The notes under the pieces are model-generated. The model was not told the origin of the DNA. It searched no databases and saw only the letters and a program-made list of their open reading frames with translations. The position numbers and the translations under genes are program-made. Of a stretch of DNA of 64,000 nt, positions 1 through 7,182 are shown one piece after another. This stretch comes from Pseudarthrobacter sp. SSS035 (GTDB lineage: Bacteria; Actinomycetota; Actinomycetes; Actinomycetales; Micrococcaceae). The DNA is taken from the NCBI RefSeq assembly GCF_023273875.1, contig NZ_CP096882.1:3162001-3226000 (forward strand), read 5' to 3'. The number at the start of each line of letters is the position of its first letter. Position 1 is the first letter of the stretch.

Positions 1-837
1 GTGGCAATGATGATCATGCCGTCGCCCGTCTGCATAGGCGCGTATGGGTACATGCTGGGGTGCTCATTTCCCATCCGGGTTGGCACCACGCCCCCCCGTG
101 ACGTAGGCCGCGGACTGGTTCACCATGCCGGAAAGGGCGGAGTTCAGGAGGTTCAGTTCCACCAGTTGGCCTTCGCCTGTCTGGTCCTTGTGGTGCAGGG
201 CGCCCAGAATTCCGATAGCCGCGTGCAGGCCCGTGATGACGTCGAAGAGAGCCACTCCAGCACGAAACGGTTGCGTGTCCTGATCCCCGGTGAGGCTCAT
301 CATGCCCGAGGCTGCCTGCACCAGCAGGTCGTAGCCGGGGATGTGGGCTCCGGCGCCAGTGCCGAAGCCGGTAATCGACGTGTAGATGATCTCCGGGTTC
401 AGCTCCGCCGCTATAGCATAGTCCAGCCCAAGCCGTTCCATATTTCCGGGCTTGAAGTTTTCAATCATCACATCCGAGGCCCTCACCAGATCCCGTGCAA
501 CCTCAAGGTCTTTGGGGTCCTTCAGGTCAAGGGCAATGGAGTGCTTGTTGCGGTTTACGGAGAGGAAGAAGGTGGCTTCACCATCGCGTACCGGTGGCAT
601 GTATGTGCGGGTGTCATCACCATCCGCGCCCTCGACTTTGATCACTGTTGCCCCCATGTCTGCCAGGAGCATGGTGGCGTATGGGCCTGCCAGCACGCGG
701 CTGAAATCCGCGATGACGATCCCGCTGAGCGGACCGGAACCTGACCGGCCGAAAACCTCATCAACTCCCCGTCTGCTTCGCGAGCCCCCACGGCCGGCAC
801 CTTCGCGGCTCGTTGGGTCGGTGATCGGCTGTTTCAT
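1..837 (-). pseudogene. Family III CoA-transferase (CaiB/BaiF), frameshifted, 3' end outside window
   Basis: Family III CoA-transferases move CoA between carboxylic acids through an aspartyl-CoA thioester intermediate. The N-terminal fold is clear: GPLSGIVIADFSRVLAGPYA, then ADMGATVIKVE, then NRNKHSIALDLK and IENFKPG. The frame stops at 64-66, but the other frame carries straight on with MGNEHPSMYPYAPMQTGDG up to the window edge, which is the expected family continuation. The break falls in a run of seven C (seven G on the coding strand) at 91-97; six would restore the frame. It is therefore either a real frameshift or a homopolymer sequencing error. It lies divergent from a LysR regulator and near glutaryl-CoA dehydrogenase, so succinyl-CoA:glutarate CoA-transferase is the likely role. 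The ~36-residue N-terminal extension is unusual, and a later start is possible. Confidence 0.85.
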
Positions 838-895
838 CTGTCTCCTACGGTGTGTGGTCTACGTCACCCAACCCTCGCAAGACTATTGATGCACG

Positions 896-911
896 TCCAA
901 TACGTATTCAG
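896..911. promoter_or_regulatory. Candidate LysR (GcdR-like) operator in the divergent promoter
   Basis: The stretch matches the palindrome TCCAATACGTATTGGA at 13 of 16 positions, with a perfect AATACGTATT core at 899-908. It lies between the CoA-transferase and the LysR gene. A second site with 13 of 16 matches lies before gcdH at 1945-1960. Self-complementary sites between a LysR gene and its targets are typical of the family; binding here is inferred. Confidence 0.45.
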
Positions 912-1011
912 TGTTGAATTGATACCCCAGGGTCATTACGACGACGGCGGACTGTTGGGTATGTTGGGCACATGAACAATGTCGTTTGCCGGGCCCGGAG
1001 CTAGCCAGGCA

Positions 1012-1923
1012 GTGGAATTACACCAAATCCGGGCCTTCCTGGCCGTCGCCGAAGAGCTGCACTTTGGCCGAGCCGCAGCGAAACTGCACATGGCGCAGCC
1101 GCCCCTGAGCCGCGCAATCCAGCGGCTGGAGCACGAGCTCAAGGCCCCACTTTTTATCCGCAGCACCCGGACCGTCCATTTAACGGCGGCAGGGGAGGCC
1201 CTGCTGGCACCTGCCCGGGACATCTTGGATGCCTGCCGGAGATCCGCCGTTGCGGTGGCATCGGTGGGCAAGGGTGAAACGGGACGCGTGCGGGTGGCGT
1301 TCGCAGGAGTTTCATCGCACGTTTTGATTGGCAAACTCGCCAAGCTCGTCCGGGAGACCCATCCCGGCATCGAGTTTCAGCTCTACAGTTCAAATTTCGC
1401 GTTGCCGGCCATGGACAAAGTGATTAGTGGCGCCATGGAAGTTGGACTCGGCCGGTGGAACTTCATTCCGGCAGCCCTGGAATCACGGATCGTGGCCAAC
1501 GAACGGCTGGTCATTGCCCTGCACGCGGCGCACCCGCTGAGCCAGCGTACTTCGCTGCTGATGTCTGACCTGGAGGGACAGCCTTTTGTCACGCTGCCCC
1601 AGCACCCGGGAGCCATCCTGCACGACTTTCTCCACCGCCTGGCCAATGGCGCCGGCTACGCTCCGGCAATAGTGCATATGGCCCCGGATTCCCAAACGCT
1701 GATGGCACTTGTGGCCGCAGAAATCGGAGTGGCGCTGACGGTTTCCTCGGTTCCGGATAATTTCCAATACCCAGGGGTGGTGTTCCTGCCGCTGGACGAC
1801 CCCGTGGAACCCATCCAGCTGAGGCTGGCCTGGCGCAAAGACAATAACAGCCCCGCGCTGCGCGAAGTGCTGAGGCTCTCGGAAGAAGTGCTGCCGACAC
1901 CCGGGTCGTCACCCCGTTCATGA
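1012..1923 (+). CDS. LysR-family transcriptional regulator (GcdR-like)
   Basis: About 303 residues with standard LysR architecture: an N-terminal winged helix-turn-helix (ELHQIRAFLAVAEELHFGRA followed by the LHMAQPPLSRAIQRLE recognition helix) and a C-terminal periplasmic-binding-like effector domain beginning around TGRVRVAFAG. I place the start at the GTG at 1012, preceded by GGAG at 997-1000, because family members usually begin with ELxQ. An ATG at 979 would add 11 residues but has no good ribosome site. The gene sits between a divergent CoA-transferase and gcdH, the order seen in glutarate-utilisation loci where a LysR protein responds to glutarate. The role as activator of the two flanking genes is inferred from this context and from the shared palindrome in both promoters. 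Confidence 0.85.
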   Translation: MELHQIRAFLAVAEELHFGRAAAKLHMAQPPLSRAIQRLEHELKAPLFIRSTRTVHLTAAGEALLAPARDILDACRRSAVAVASVGKGETGRVRVAFAGVSSHVLIGKLAKLVRETHPGIEFQLYSSNFALPAMDKVISGAMEVGLGRWNFIPAALESRIVANERLVIALHAAHPLSQRTSLLMSDLEGQPFVTLPQHPGAILHDFLHRLANGAGYAPAIVHMAPDSQTLMALVAAEIGVALTVSSVPDNFQYPGVVFLPLDDPVEPIQLRLAWRKDNNSPALREVLRLSEEVLPTPGSSPRS

Positions 1924-1944
1924 CTTCGCGGTATCAGTAGATGT

Positions 1945-1960
1945 CCCATTAAGTATTGGA
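1945..1960. promoter_or_regulatory. Candidate second LysR operator upstream of gcdH
   Basis: This 16-base stretch matches TCCAATACGTATTGGA at 13 positions and shares the half-site GTATTGGA with the reverse complement of the site at 896-911. It lies about 90 bases before the gcdH start codon, a suitable place for an activator. Confidence 0.4.
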
Positions 1961-2046
1961 TCCGCAGTAATTCGGCTGGCACAGTGGTGAGCACTCGCTG
2001 GCTACCCGGAGTCGACCGGGTTGCCGCCCCACCCCAGGAGAATTCT

Positions 2047-3228
2047 GTGACCACAGCTGCGACCGCAACGCTGAACGATGACGTCCTCAACCTGGACAGC
2101 TTGCTGACCACTGACGAGCTGGCACTCCGCCGCAAAGTCCGCGGTTTTGTGGCAGAGCGCATCCGACCCAACATCAACGCCTGGTACGAAGACGCCCATT
2201 TCCCGCTGGACCTTGTGCCTGAGCTGGGAGAGCTCGGCGTCCTGGGCATGCATCTGAAAGGGTACGGATGTCCCGGCCGGACCGCCGTCGAATACGGTCT
2301 CGCCGCGATGGAGCTGGAAGCCGGCGATTCCGGTCTGCGAACCTTCGTCAGCGTCCAGGGATCCCTGGCCATGACCGCCATCCATAAGTGGGGATCCGAG
2401 GAGCAGAAGAACGAGCACCTGCCGCCGATGGCCCGCGGTGAAGTGATCGGCTGCTTCGGACTTACCGAACCCACGGCAGGTTCGGATCCTTCCAGCATGG
2501 CCACCGTGGCCCGGCCGGACGGTCACGGCGGATGGATCATCAACGGTGCAAAGCGCTGGATTGGCCTCGCGTCCGTGGCTCAGATTGCTGTCATCTGGGC
2601 TAATACCGACGACGGGATCCGCGGGTTCATCGTACCCACGGACACGGCCGGGTTTACCGCCACCGCCATTGGGTCGAAGCTCTCCATGCGGGCCTCGATC
2701 CAATGCGACATCACCCTCGAAGACGTTCGGCTGCCGGGAACGGCAATACTGCCGGGAGCCAAGGGACTCAGGGGGCCTTTTTCCTGCCTCAACGAGGCGC
2801 GCTACGGAATCATCTGGGGCGCCTTGGGTGCTGCCCGCGATGCCTACGAAGTCGCCTTGGGCTACTCGCAAGAGCGAATGCAGTTCGGCAAGCCGCTGGC
2901 CGGCTACCAACTTACGCAGGAGAAGCTGGTGAACATGCTGCTGGAAATCCAGAAGGGCACGCTGCTGGCCATTCACACCGGCCGGCTGAAGGATGCGGGA
3001 GCGCTGGAACCGGTCCAGGTCTCCGTGGGGAAGCTGAACAACGTCCGCGAAGCCATTGCCATCTGCCGGGAGGCGCGGACCATTCTCGGAGGCAACGGCA
3101 TCACCCTGGACTATTCACCGCTGCGGCATGCCAACAATCTCGAATCTGTCCGCACCTACGAGGGAACAGACGAAGTGCACACACTGATTCTTGGCAACCA
3201 CATTACGGGCGTGTCAGCGTTCCGCTAG
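2047..3228 (+). CDS. gcdH: Glutaryl-CoA dehydrogenase
   Basis: About 393 residues of the acyl-CoA dehydrogenase fold, the usual length for GcdH. The enzyme oxidises and decarboxylates glutaryl-CoA to crotonyl-CoA with FAD. Visible signatures are CFGLTEPTAGSDPSSM (FAD and substrate region), the GcdH-type NEARYGIIWGALG, and the catalytic base Glu372 in RTYEGTDEVH. The start chosen is the GTG at 2047, with AGGAG at 2036-2040; upstream codons are in frame but lack family similarity. With the neighbouring CoA-transferase and LysR regulator it forms a glutarate (lysine and tryptophan breakdown) module: glutarate to glutaryl-CoA to crotonyl-CoA. Confidence 0.93.
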   Translation: MTTAATATLNDDVLNLDSLLTTDELALRRKVRGFVAERIRPNINAWYEDAHFPLDLVPELGELGVLGMHLKGYGCPGRTAVEYGLAAMELEAGDSGLRTFVSVQGSLAMTAIHKWGSEEQKNEHLPPMARGEVIGCFGLTEPTAGSDPSSMATVARPDGHGGWIINGAKRWIGLASVAQIAVIWANTDDGIRGFIVPTDTAGFTATAIGSKLSMRASIQCDITLEDVRLPGTAILPGAKGLRGPFSCLNEARYGIIWGALGAARDAYEVALGYSQERMQFGKPLAGYQLTQEKLVNMLLEIQKGTLLAIHTGRLKDAGALEPVQVSVGKLNNVREAIAICREARTILGGNGITLDYSPLRHANNLESVRTYEGTDEVHTLILGNHITGVSAFR

Positions 3229-3297
3229 CCACCAGTCGGCGACCACGTTCCAGACGTCCTCTGCCGGGGAGTTGACCAGTTGGCTCACGATTGACAT
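3214..3297 (-). pseudogene. Truncated 27-residue ORF, possible SRPBCC-family start
   Basis: A minus-strand ORF reads MSIVSQLVNSPAEDVWNVVA, then DWWLAER and a stop inside the end of gcdH. It has a plausible ribosome site (AAGGAAAAGGAAAGCC before the ATG). The SPAEDVWNVVADW pattern looks like the first strand and helix of START/SRPBCC ligand-binding proteins, which are normally about 140 residues. The match is lost about 20 residues in, where gcdH ends, so this looks like a gene cut off at a recombination junction. It lies 21 bases downstream of the DUF1206 gene. Weak evidence, from pattern recognition only. Confidence 0.3.
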
Positions 3298-3318
3298 GGC
3301 TTTCCTTTTCCTTGGTGG

Positions 3319-4146
3319 TTACATCCGGCCAAACCGGGCCCGGACCAGCGCGAACAGGCCGTAGCAGATGAAGCCCGCCCCGATGGCGACGAGCAGGTGC
3401 GGGCCGAACGGATGGTCGCGGAGCGCCTTCAGGCTGCCGTCCAGACCGGTGGATTCCTCGGGACTCTGCTTCCCGGCGGCGATAACAAACAGCAGTCCGG
3501 CCAGGTTCAGGGCGATTCCTTTAGCCACGTGCCCCGTGACGCCGAGGGCGTCGATGAGCTTGCCGCGGCGGGTGCCCTCGAACCGGAAAAGTTCGTCCTT
3601 GAACCCGCGCCGCAGCCCCTTGACTACGAAGTAGACGCCCACGCCCATCGTGGTCAGGCCCACCGCCACCAGCACGGGCAGCCCGAACGGGGCAGCAAGC
3701 AGCGCGGTGCTGACATCCCGGGTGGTATCTCCGGAGTCCGCGCGAATTCCCACGGCGAATCCTGTGAAGCTGAGCCCCACGCTTCCGTAGGCAACGGCCA
3801 GGCATCCTGACGAGATCAGTTTTCCCCAGCGTTTCGCACTGGGCAGGTGCCGGGCACGCAGGGTGGCTTCACTAAGCTGCCACAACGCCAGGCCGGTGCA
3901 CGCCACCACACAGGACCACAGCACAGCCGGTCCCCACGGGTTGGCGCCCAGTTGCTCGATGGCACCGGTGGCTTCCGCCTGCCCCGGCTGACCGAAGGCC
4001 ACGGCGATGGCAATGGCACCAACAATGATGTGCAGCAGGGCCATCACACCGAATCCCGAGCGCGCCACAACGTCCAGCGCCTTGGTGTCCGACGCCTCCT
4101 CGACGGCATCCGCGGCCTCGCCGATGGCTGATTCCCCGTCTGCCAT
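3319..4146 (-). CDS. DUF1206 integral membrane protein
   Basis: About 275 residues with roughly six hydrophobic segments arranged as three repeated two-helix units (ARSGFGVMALLHIIVGAIAI, then AYGSVGLSFTGFAVG, then VTGHVAKGIALNLAGLLFVI). This threefold repeat is the hallmark of DUF1206, a family of unknown function common in actinobacteria. The N-terminus is acidic and cytoplasmic (GESAIGEAADAVEEASDTK). I use the ATG at 4146; a GTG at 4191 would add 15 residues without family similarity or a ribosome site. The gene diverges from the membrane protein at 4375, and the 228-base gap holds both promoters. No function can be assigned. Confidence 0.8.
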   Translation of the reverse strand: MADGESAIGEAADAVEEASDTKALDVVARSGFGVMALLHIIVGAIAIAVAFGQPGQAEATGAIEQLGANPWGPAVLWSCVVACTGLALWQLSEATLRARHLPSAKRWGKLISSGCLAVAYGSVGLSFTGFAVGIRADSGDTTRDVSTALLAAPFGLPVLVAVGLTTMGVGVYFVVKGLRRGFKDELFRFEGTRRGKLIDALGVTGHVAKGIALNLAGLLFVIAAGKQSPEESTGLDGSLKALRDHPFGPHLLVAIGAGFICYGLFALVRARFGRM

Positions 4147-4374
4147 GGCTAGCGGTTCGCCGGCTTCCTGGCTCGCACGGTGCCTGCACACGCGGCCAGG
4201 TCATGTGCGTCATGCATGGCGACGATATTACGCGCAGCCCAGCTGAAAGTCGGGCTTTCGCAATATTACTAAGTGTGCTTACGATGGCACAACCATGACT
4301 TCGATGGGACAAAGGCCAGTACAGACCGCACCAGCGGCATCTCGGAAGCAAGTTCGACGTTAGGAAGCCACAAC

Positions 4375-4911
4375 ATGGCAGGAAATCTTTTTGCCCGGTC
4401 CATTCACGATCTGAGCGCTGCGGCATGGTTCGGCGGCGCGCTGATGGGCGCCATCGGCCTGAACGGGGCGACGGCGGAGGCCAAGGATCCGACGGAACGC
4501 ACCCGACTTTCCAGTGCGGGCTGGATGAAGTGGGCTCCGGTCCAGACGGCGGCTTTCGCCTCCCACCTGGTGGCTGACCTCGCCATCGCATGGGAGAACA
4601 AGGGACGCATCGCCAAGCAGGACGGAGTGGCGCGCGACACCGCCATCAAGACTGCCGTGACGGTCGCCGGCGCCGCCGTGACGCTCTACGCCGGCATCCT
4701 TGGCAAGAAGGTGGAGAAGCTCGCGGACCAGGGCAGCGAGGGCGCCACCGAACCCAGGCCGGGAGCCTCGGAGGAGTTGAAGTCAGCGCAGGAGCAGCTC
4801 AAGGTGCTGCAGTGGGCCATTCCCGCCTTCGCCGCGGCCGTGATTATCCTCGGCGCGAAGCACGGCGAGATGCAGCGGCCCAAGAACGTGTTCCAGGGCC
4901 TCCGCCCCTAA
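4375..4911 (+). CDS. Putative membrane protein of unknown function
   Basis: About 178 residues beginning MAGNLFARSIHDLSAAAWFG. The start is fixed by TTAGGAAG at 4361-4368, seven bases before the ATG; earlier in-frame codons are not supported. There are about four hydrophobic segments: AAAWFGGALMGAIGL, an Ala-rich one near ASHLVADLAIAW, TAVTVAGAAVTLYAGILG, and WAIPAFAAAVIILGA near the C-terminus. I do not recognise a named domain. Paired divergently with a DUF1206 gene, it may share a stress-related role, but that is speculation. Confidence 0.7.
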   Translation: MAGNLFARSIHDLSAAAWFGGALMGAIGLNGATAEAKDPTERTRLSSAGWMKWAPVQTAAFASHLVADLAIAWENKGRIAKQDGVARDTAIKTAVTVAGAAVTLYAGILGKKVEKLADQGSEGATEPRPGASEELKSAQEQLKVLQWAIPAFAAAVIILGAKHGEMQRPKNVFQGLRP

Positions 4912-4941
4912 GCGGCAGCGGCAGCACTAAGACGCGGTAAC

Positions 4942-4985
4942 GCCCGACGGCGGTTCGGCACCCAGGTGCCGGACCGTCGTCGGGC
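4942..4985. terminator. Long hairpin, probable bidirectional terminator
   Basis: Two 21-base arms (GCCCGACGGCGG... and ...CCGTCGTCGGGC) pair at 19 of 21 positions around a two-base loop. It follows the stop of the gene ending at 4911 and precedes the convergent GntR gene, so it can serve both. A short TGTTGTTG stretch follows on the plus strand. Confidence 0.6.
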
Positions 4986-4994
4986 GCTGTTGTT

Positions 4995-5070
4995 GCGACG
5001 CGCAAAGCGGCTGGCGACGCGCAGAAGAGCTGGCGCACCCGATATTTCCAGCGCGCCAGCGACTTTGCGC
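4995..5070. repeat. Nested direct and inverted repeat in the convergent intergenic region
   Basis: A 19-base unit starting GCGACGCGCA occurs twice in tandem at 4995-5013 and 5014-5032 with 15 of 19 identical bases. Overlapping it, a 17-base inverted repeat (5000-5016 with 5054-5070; GCGCAAAG...CTTTGCGC) pairs at 15 of 17 positions. There is no coding potential here. It resembles other long hairpins in this window. Confidence 0.55.
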
Positions 5071-5104
5071 CTCGAAAATGGCTTTGCGCGTTGACGGCCA
5101 CAAC

Positions 5105-5785
5105 CTACGCCCGCAGCCACTCCGCGCAGGTGTTCAGGTTCTGGTTGACGCTGGCCACCGCGGCGTCGGCGTCGTGGGCCTCGATCGCGTCCACCAGGGC
5201 GCCGTGGCCCTCGTACGTGAGGCCGTCCAGCCGGCCCTTGCGTTGCTGCTTGAGCAGGTCCTGGTGGAACACGTCGCCGAAACTGACGTAGAGCTCGTGC
5301 AGCAGCGGGTTCCCGGTGGCCTGGGCCACGCGCGCGTGGAAGTCCCAGTCCGCCCGGGCCCACCCCTCGAAGTCCGCGGCGTTCCAGGCGACCTCCCGGG
5401 TGGCGAGCACGGCACGCAGGGCGGCGACGTCGTCGGCCGTTGCGTTCCGGGCGGCCAGGCGCGCGGCCTGGGTGTCCAGCCCCAGCCGGACCTCGAGGAT
5501 GTGTTCGTCCGAGTGGTCCTGGTACATGCGCCGGGCGGCGCCGGACATTTCGCTGGTGGCGCGGACGTAGGTGCCGTCGCCCCGGCGGACCTCCAGCATC
5601 CCGCTGTGGGCCAGGGCCCTGATGGCCTCGCGCAACGTGCCGCGCGAGACGCCCAGGCCCTGCATGAGTTCCGGCTCGGCGGGGATGCGCTGGTCAAGGG
5701 GCCACTCGCCGGAGTGGATCATCTGCCGGAGTTTGGCGGTGACCTCGTCGGCGAGGGGCTGGCGGTGTGAGGTGCTCAGGGTCAT
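5105..5785 (-). CDS. GntR-family (FadR/FCD type) transcriptional regulator
   Basis: About 226 residues. The N-terminal winged helix (residues ~10-72) contains the GntR pattern IPAEPELMQGLGVSRGTLREAIRALAHSGMLEVRRGDGTYV. The C-terminal all-helical FCD ligand-binding domain (~85-215) carries DWDFHARVAQATGNPLL, whose Asp/His residues normally bind metal and a carboxylate ligand. It starts six bases after the stop of the upstream MFS gene, so the two are cotranscribed and the regulator probably controls its partner transporter. The effector cannot be read from the sequence. Confidence 0.88.
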   Translation of the reverse strand: MTLSTSHRQPLADEVTAKLRQMIHSGEWPLDQRIPAEPELMQGLGVSRGTLREAIRALAHSGMLEVRRGDGTYVRATSEMSGAARRMYQDHSDEHILEVRLGLDTQAARLAARNATADDVAALRAVLATREVAWNAADFEGWARADWDFHARVAQATGNPLLHELYVSFGDVFHQDLLKQQRKGRLDGLTYEGHGALVDAIEAHDADAAVASVNQNLNTCAEWLRA

Positions 5786-5791
5786 GGCGTC

Positions 5792-7015
5792 CTACTTCTT
5801 CAGGCCGGACAAGGGGGCATGTGAGATCAGGTGGGCCACCACCACTTGGGCCACGGCAAGGCCCAGCAGGAGTGCCACGGGAAGCGACCAGCCGCCAGTG
5901 CCGCTGAACAGCAGGCCGGCGCCGAAGGGGCCTGCCGTGGCCAGCAAGTAGCCGGTGGACTGCGCCAGGGTGGACAGGGCCGTGGTCTCGGCGGTGCTTG
6001 TCCCGCTCCGGCTGATCATCACCATCACCAGCGGGAAAATGCCCAGGCCGAAACCGAGCAGGACGGTGGGAATGATGGCCAGGCCCACCGGCACCACCAG
6101 CAGTGACGCCAGGCCGGCCACCATGGTGACGCTGACCAGATACAGCGCCGGCCGGAGCATCCGGGGCCGCGAGCCGATGGCGAGCAGCACCATGCCGGCA
6201 GGCACGGACACCAGCTGCATCAGCCCGTACATCAGGCCGCTGTCCGCTGAGCTGAGGCCCATGCCGATCAGCATCGACGGGAACCAGCTGATCAGCGAGT
6301 AGGCGAGCAGCGCCTGGAGGGCAAAAATGGCGGTAAGCAGCTGGCCCTTCCGGGTACGCAGCAGTGGCCACGGGGAGATGCGGGGCGCCGTGCTCCGGAC
6401 GCTGTTGCGGTGCGCATGCAGAACGACGGGCAGGAAGCCCAGGAAAGCAGCCACTGCCAGGAATCCGATCGCGCCCACCGCGGCGGACGGCGAGCCGAGC
6501 GTCAGGGCCAGCGGGACCACGGCGACGGCGGTGACAGTGGCGCCGGTGGTCATGGTGACGGTATACAGCGCCGTCATCGCCGACGTCCGGTGGGCAAAAT
6601 GCTCGCGGATGAATGACGGCATGGCCACGTTGCAGACCGCCAGGCCGGACATCCCCACCACGGTGCCCGCCACCAGCATGCCCGTTGCCGGGATCCCGCG
6701 GAGCAGCAGCCCGCCGGCCAGGAATCCAAGTGCCAGCAGGATGGCCTTCTCGACGCCGAGCCGTCCGGTCAGCCACGACGTCGCCGCGCCCGCCACCGCA
6801 AAACAGAGCGTCGGGATGGACGGAATGATCGCCGCCACCAGCGGTCCGTAGCCCAGGACCTGCTGAAAATCATGGAGGAGGGCAGACGCGCCCGCGATCC
6901 CCGCCCGCAGGTTCAGCCCAATCAGCACCAGCGCAATGACTCCGAAGACGACGGCGGAGCGCGGTTTGGGCGGCGCGTCGGACAGCATCGGGGCATCTGA
7001 AGGGGCAACAGTCAT
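5792..7015 (-). CDS. MFS transporter, CynX/NimT family
   Basis: About 407 residues with 12 predicted membrane segments and no signal peptide. The N-terminus (VIALVLIGLNLRAGIAGASALL) and the segment FAVAGAATSWLTGRLGVEKAILL fit the CynX/NimT branch, whose known members move cyanate or 2-nitroimidazole. The FINPLV-type drug/metabolite motifs are absent, so this is MFS rather than DMT. It is the first gene of a two-gene unit with the GntR regulator. The true substrate is unknown. A short inverted repeat upstream (7026-7049) may be the regulator's binding site. Confidence 0.82.
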   Translation of the reverse strand: MTVAPSDAPMLSDAPPKPRSAVVFGVIALVLIGLNLRAGIAGASALLHDFQQVLGYGPLVAAIIPSIPTLCFAVAGAATSWLTGRLGVEKAILLALGFLAGGLLLRGIPATGMLVAGTVVGMSGLAVCNVAMPSFIREHFAHRTSAMTALYTVTMTTGATVTAVAVVPLALTLGSPSAAVGAIGFLAVAAFLGFLPVVLHAHRNSVRSTAPRISPWPLLRTRKGQLLTAIFALQALLAYSLISWFPSMLIGMGLSSADSGLMYGLMQLVSVPAGMVLLAIGSRPRMLRPALYLVSVTMVAGLASLLVVPVGLAIIPTVLLGFGLGIFPLVMVMISRSGTSTAETTALSTLAQSTGYLLATAGPFGAGLLFSGTGGWSLPVALLLGLAVAQVVVAHLISHAPLSGLKK

Positions 7016-7025
7016 GTCTTAAGGT

Positions 7026-7049
7026 TAGACGTTTGACGTTTGATGTCTA
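7026..7049. promoter_or_regulatory. Candidate GntR operator upstream of the MFS-GntR pair
   Basis: Arms TAGACGT (7026-7032) and ATGTCTA (7043-7049) form an inverted repeat with one mismatch. Between them GACGTTT is repeated directly. It lies 11 bases upstream of the MFS start codon, where repressor binding would block transcription or initiation. Confidence 0.35.
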
Positions 7050-7182
7050 GGGTTCTGTGGTGAACCTCTCGCGGCCGTTAATGTTGCGGGCATAGACTCG
7101 GGCCACCAGAGTTCAGCCCACGGGCTCACGGGAACTCGCCCGGCAGGATCTGGCGCCCATCAACGTGGAAGGACGGCCGGTC

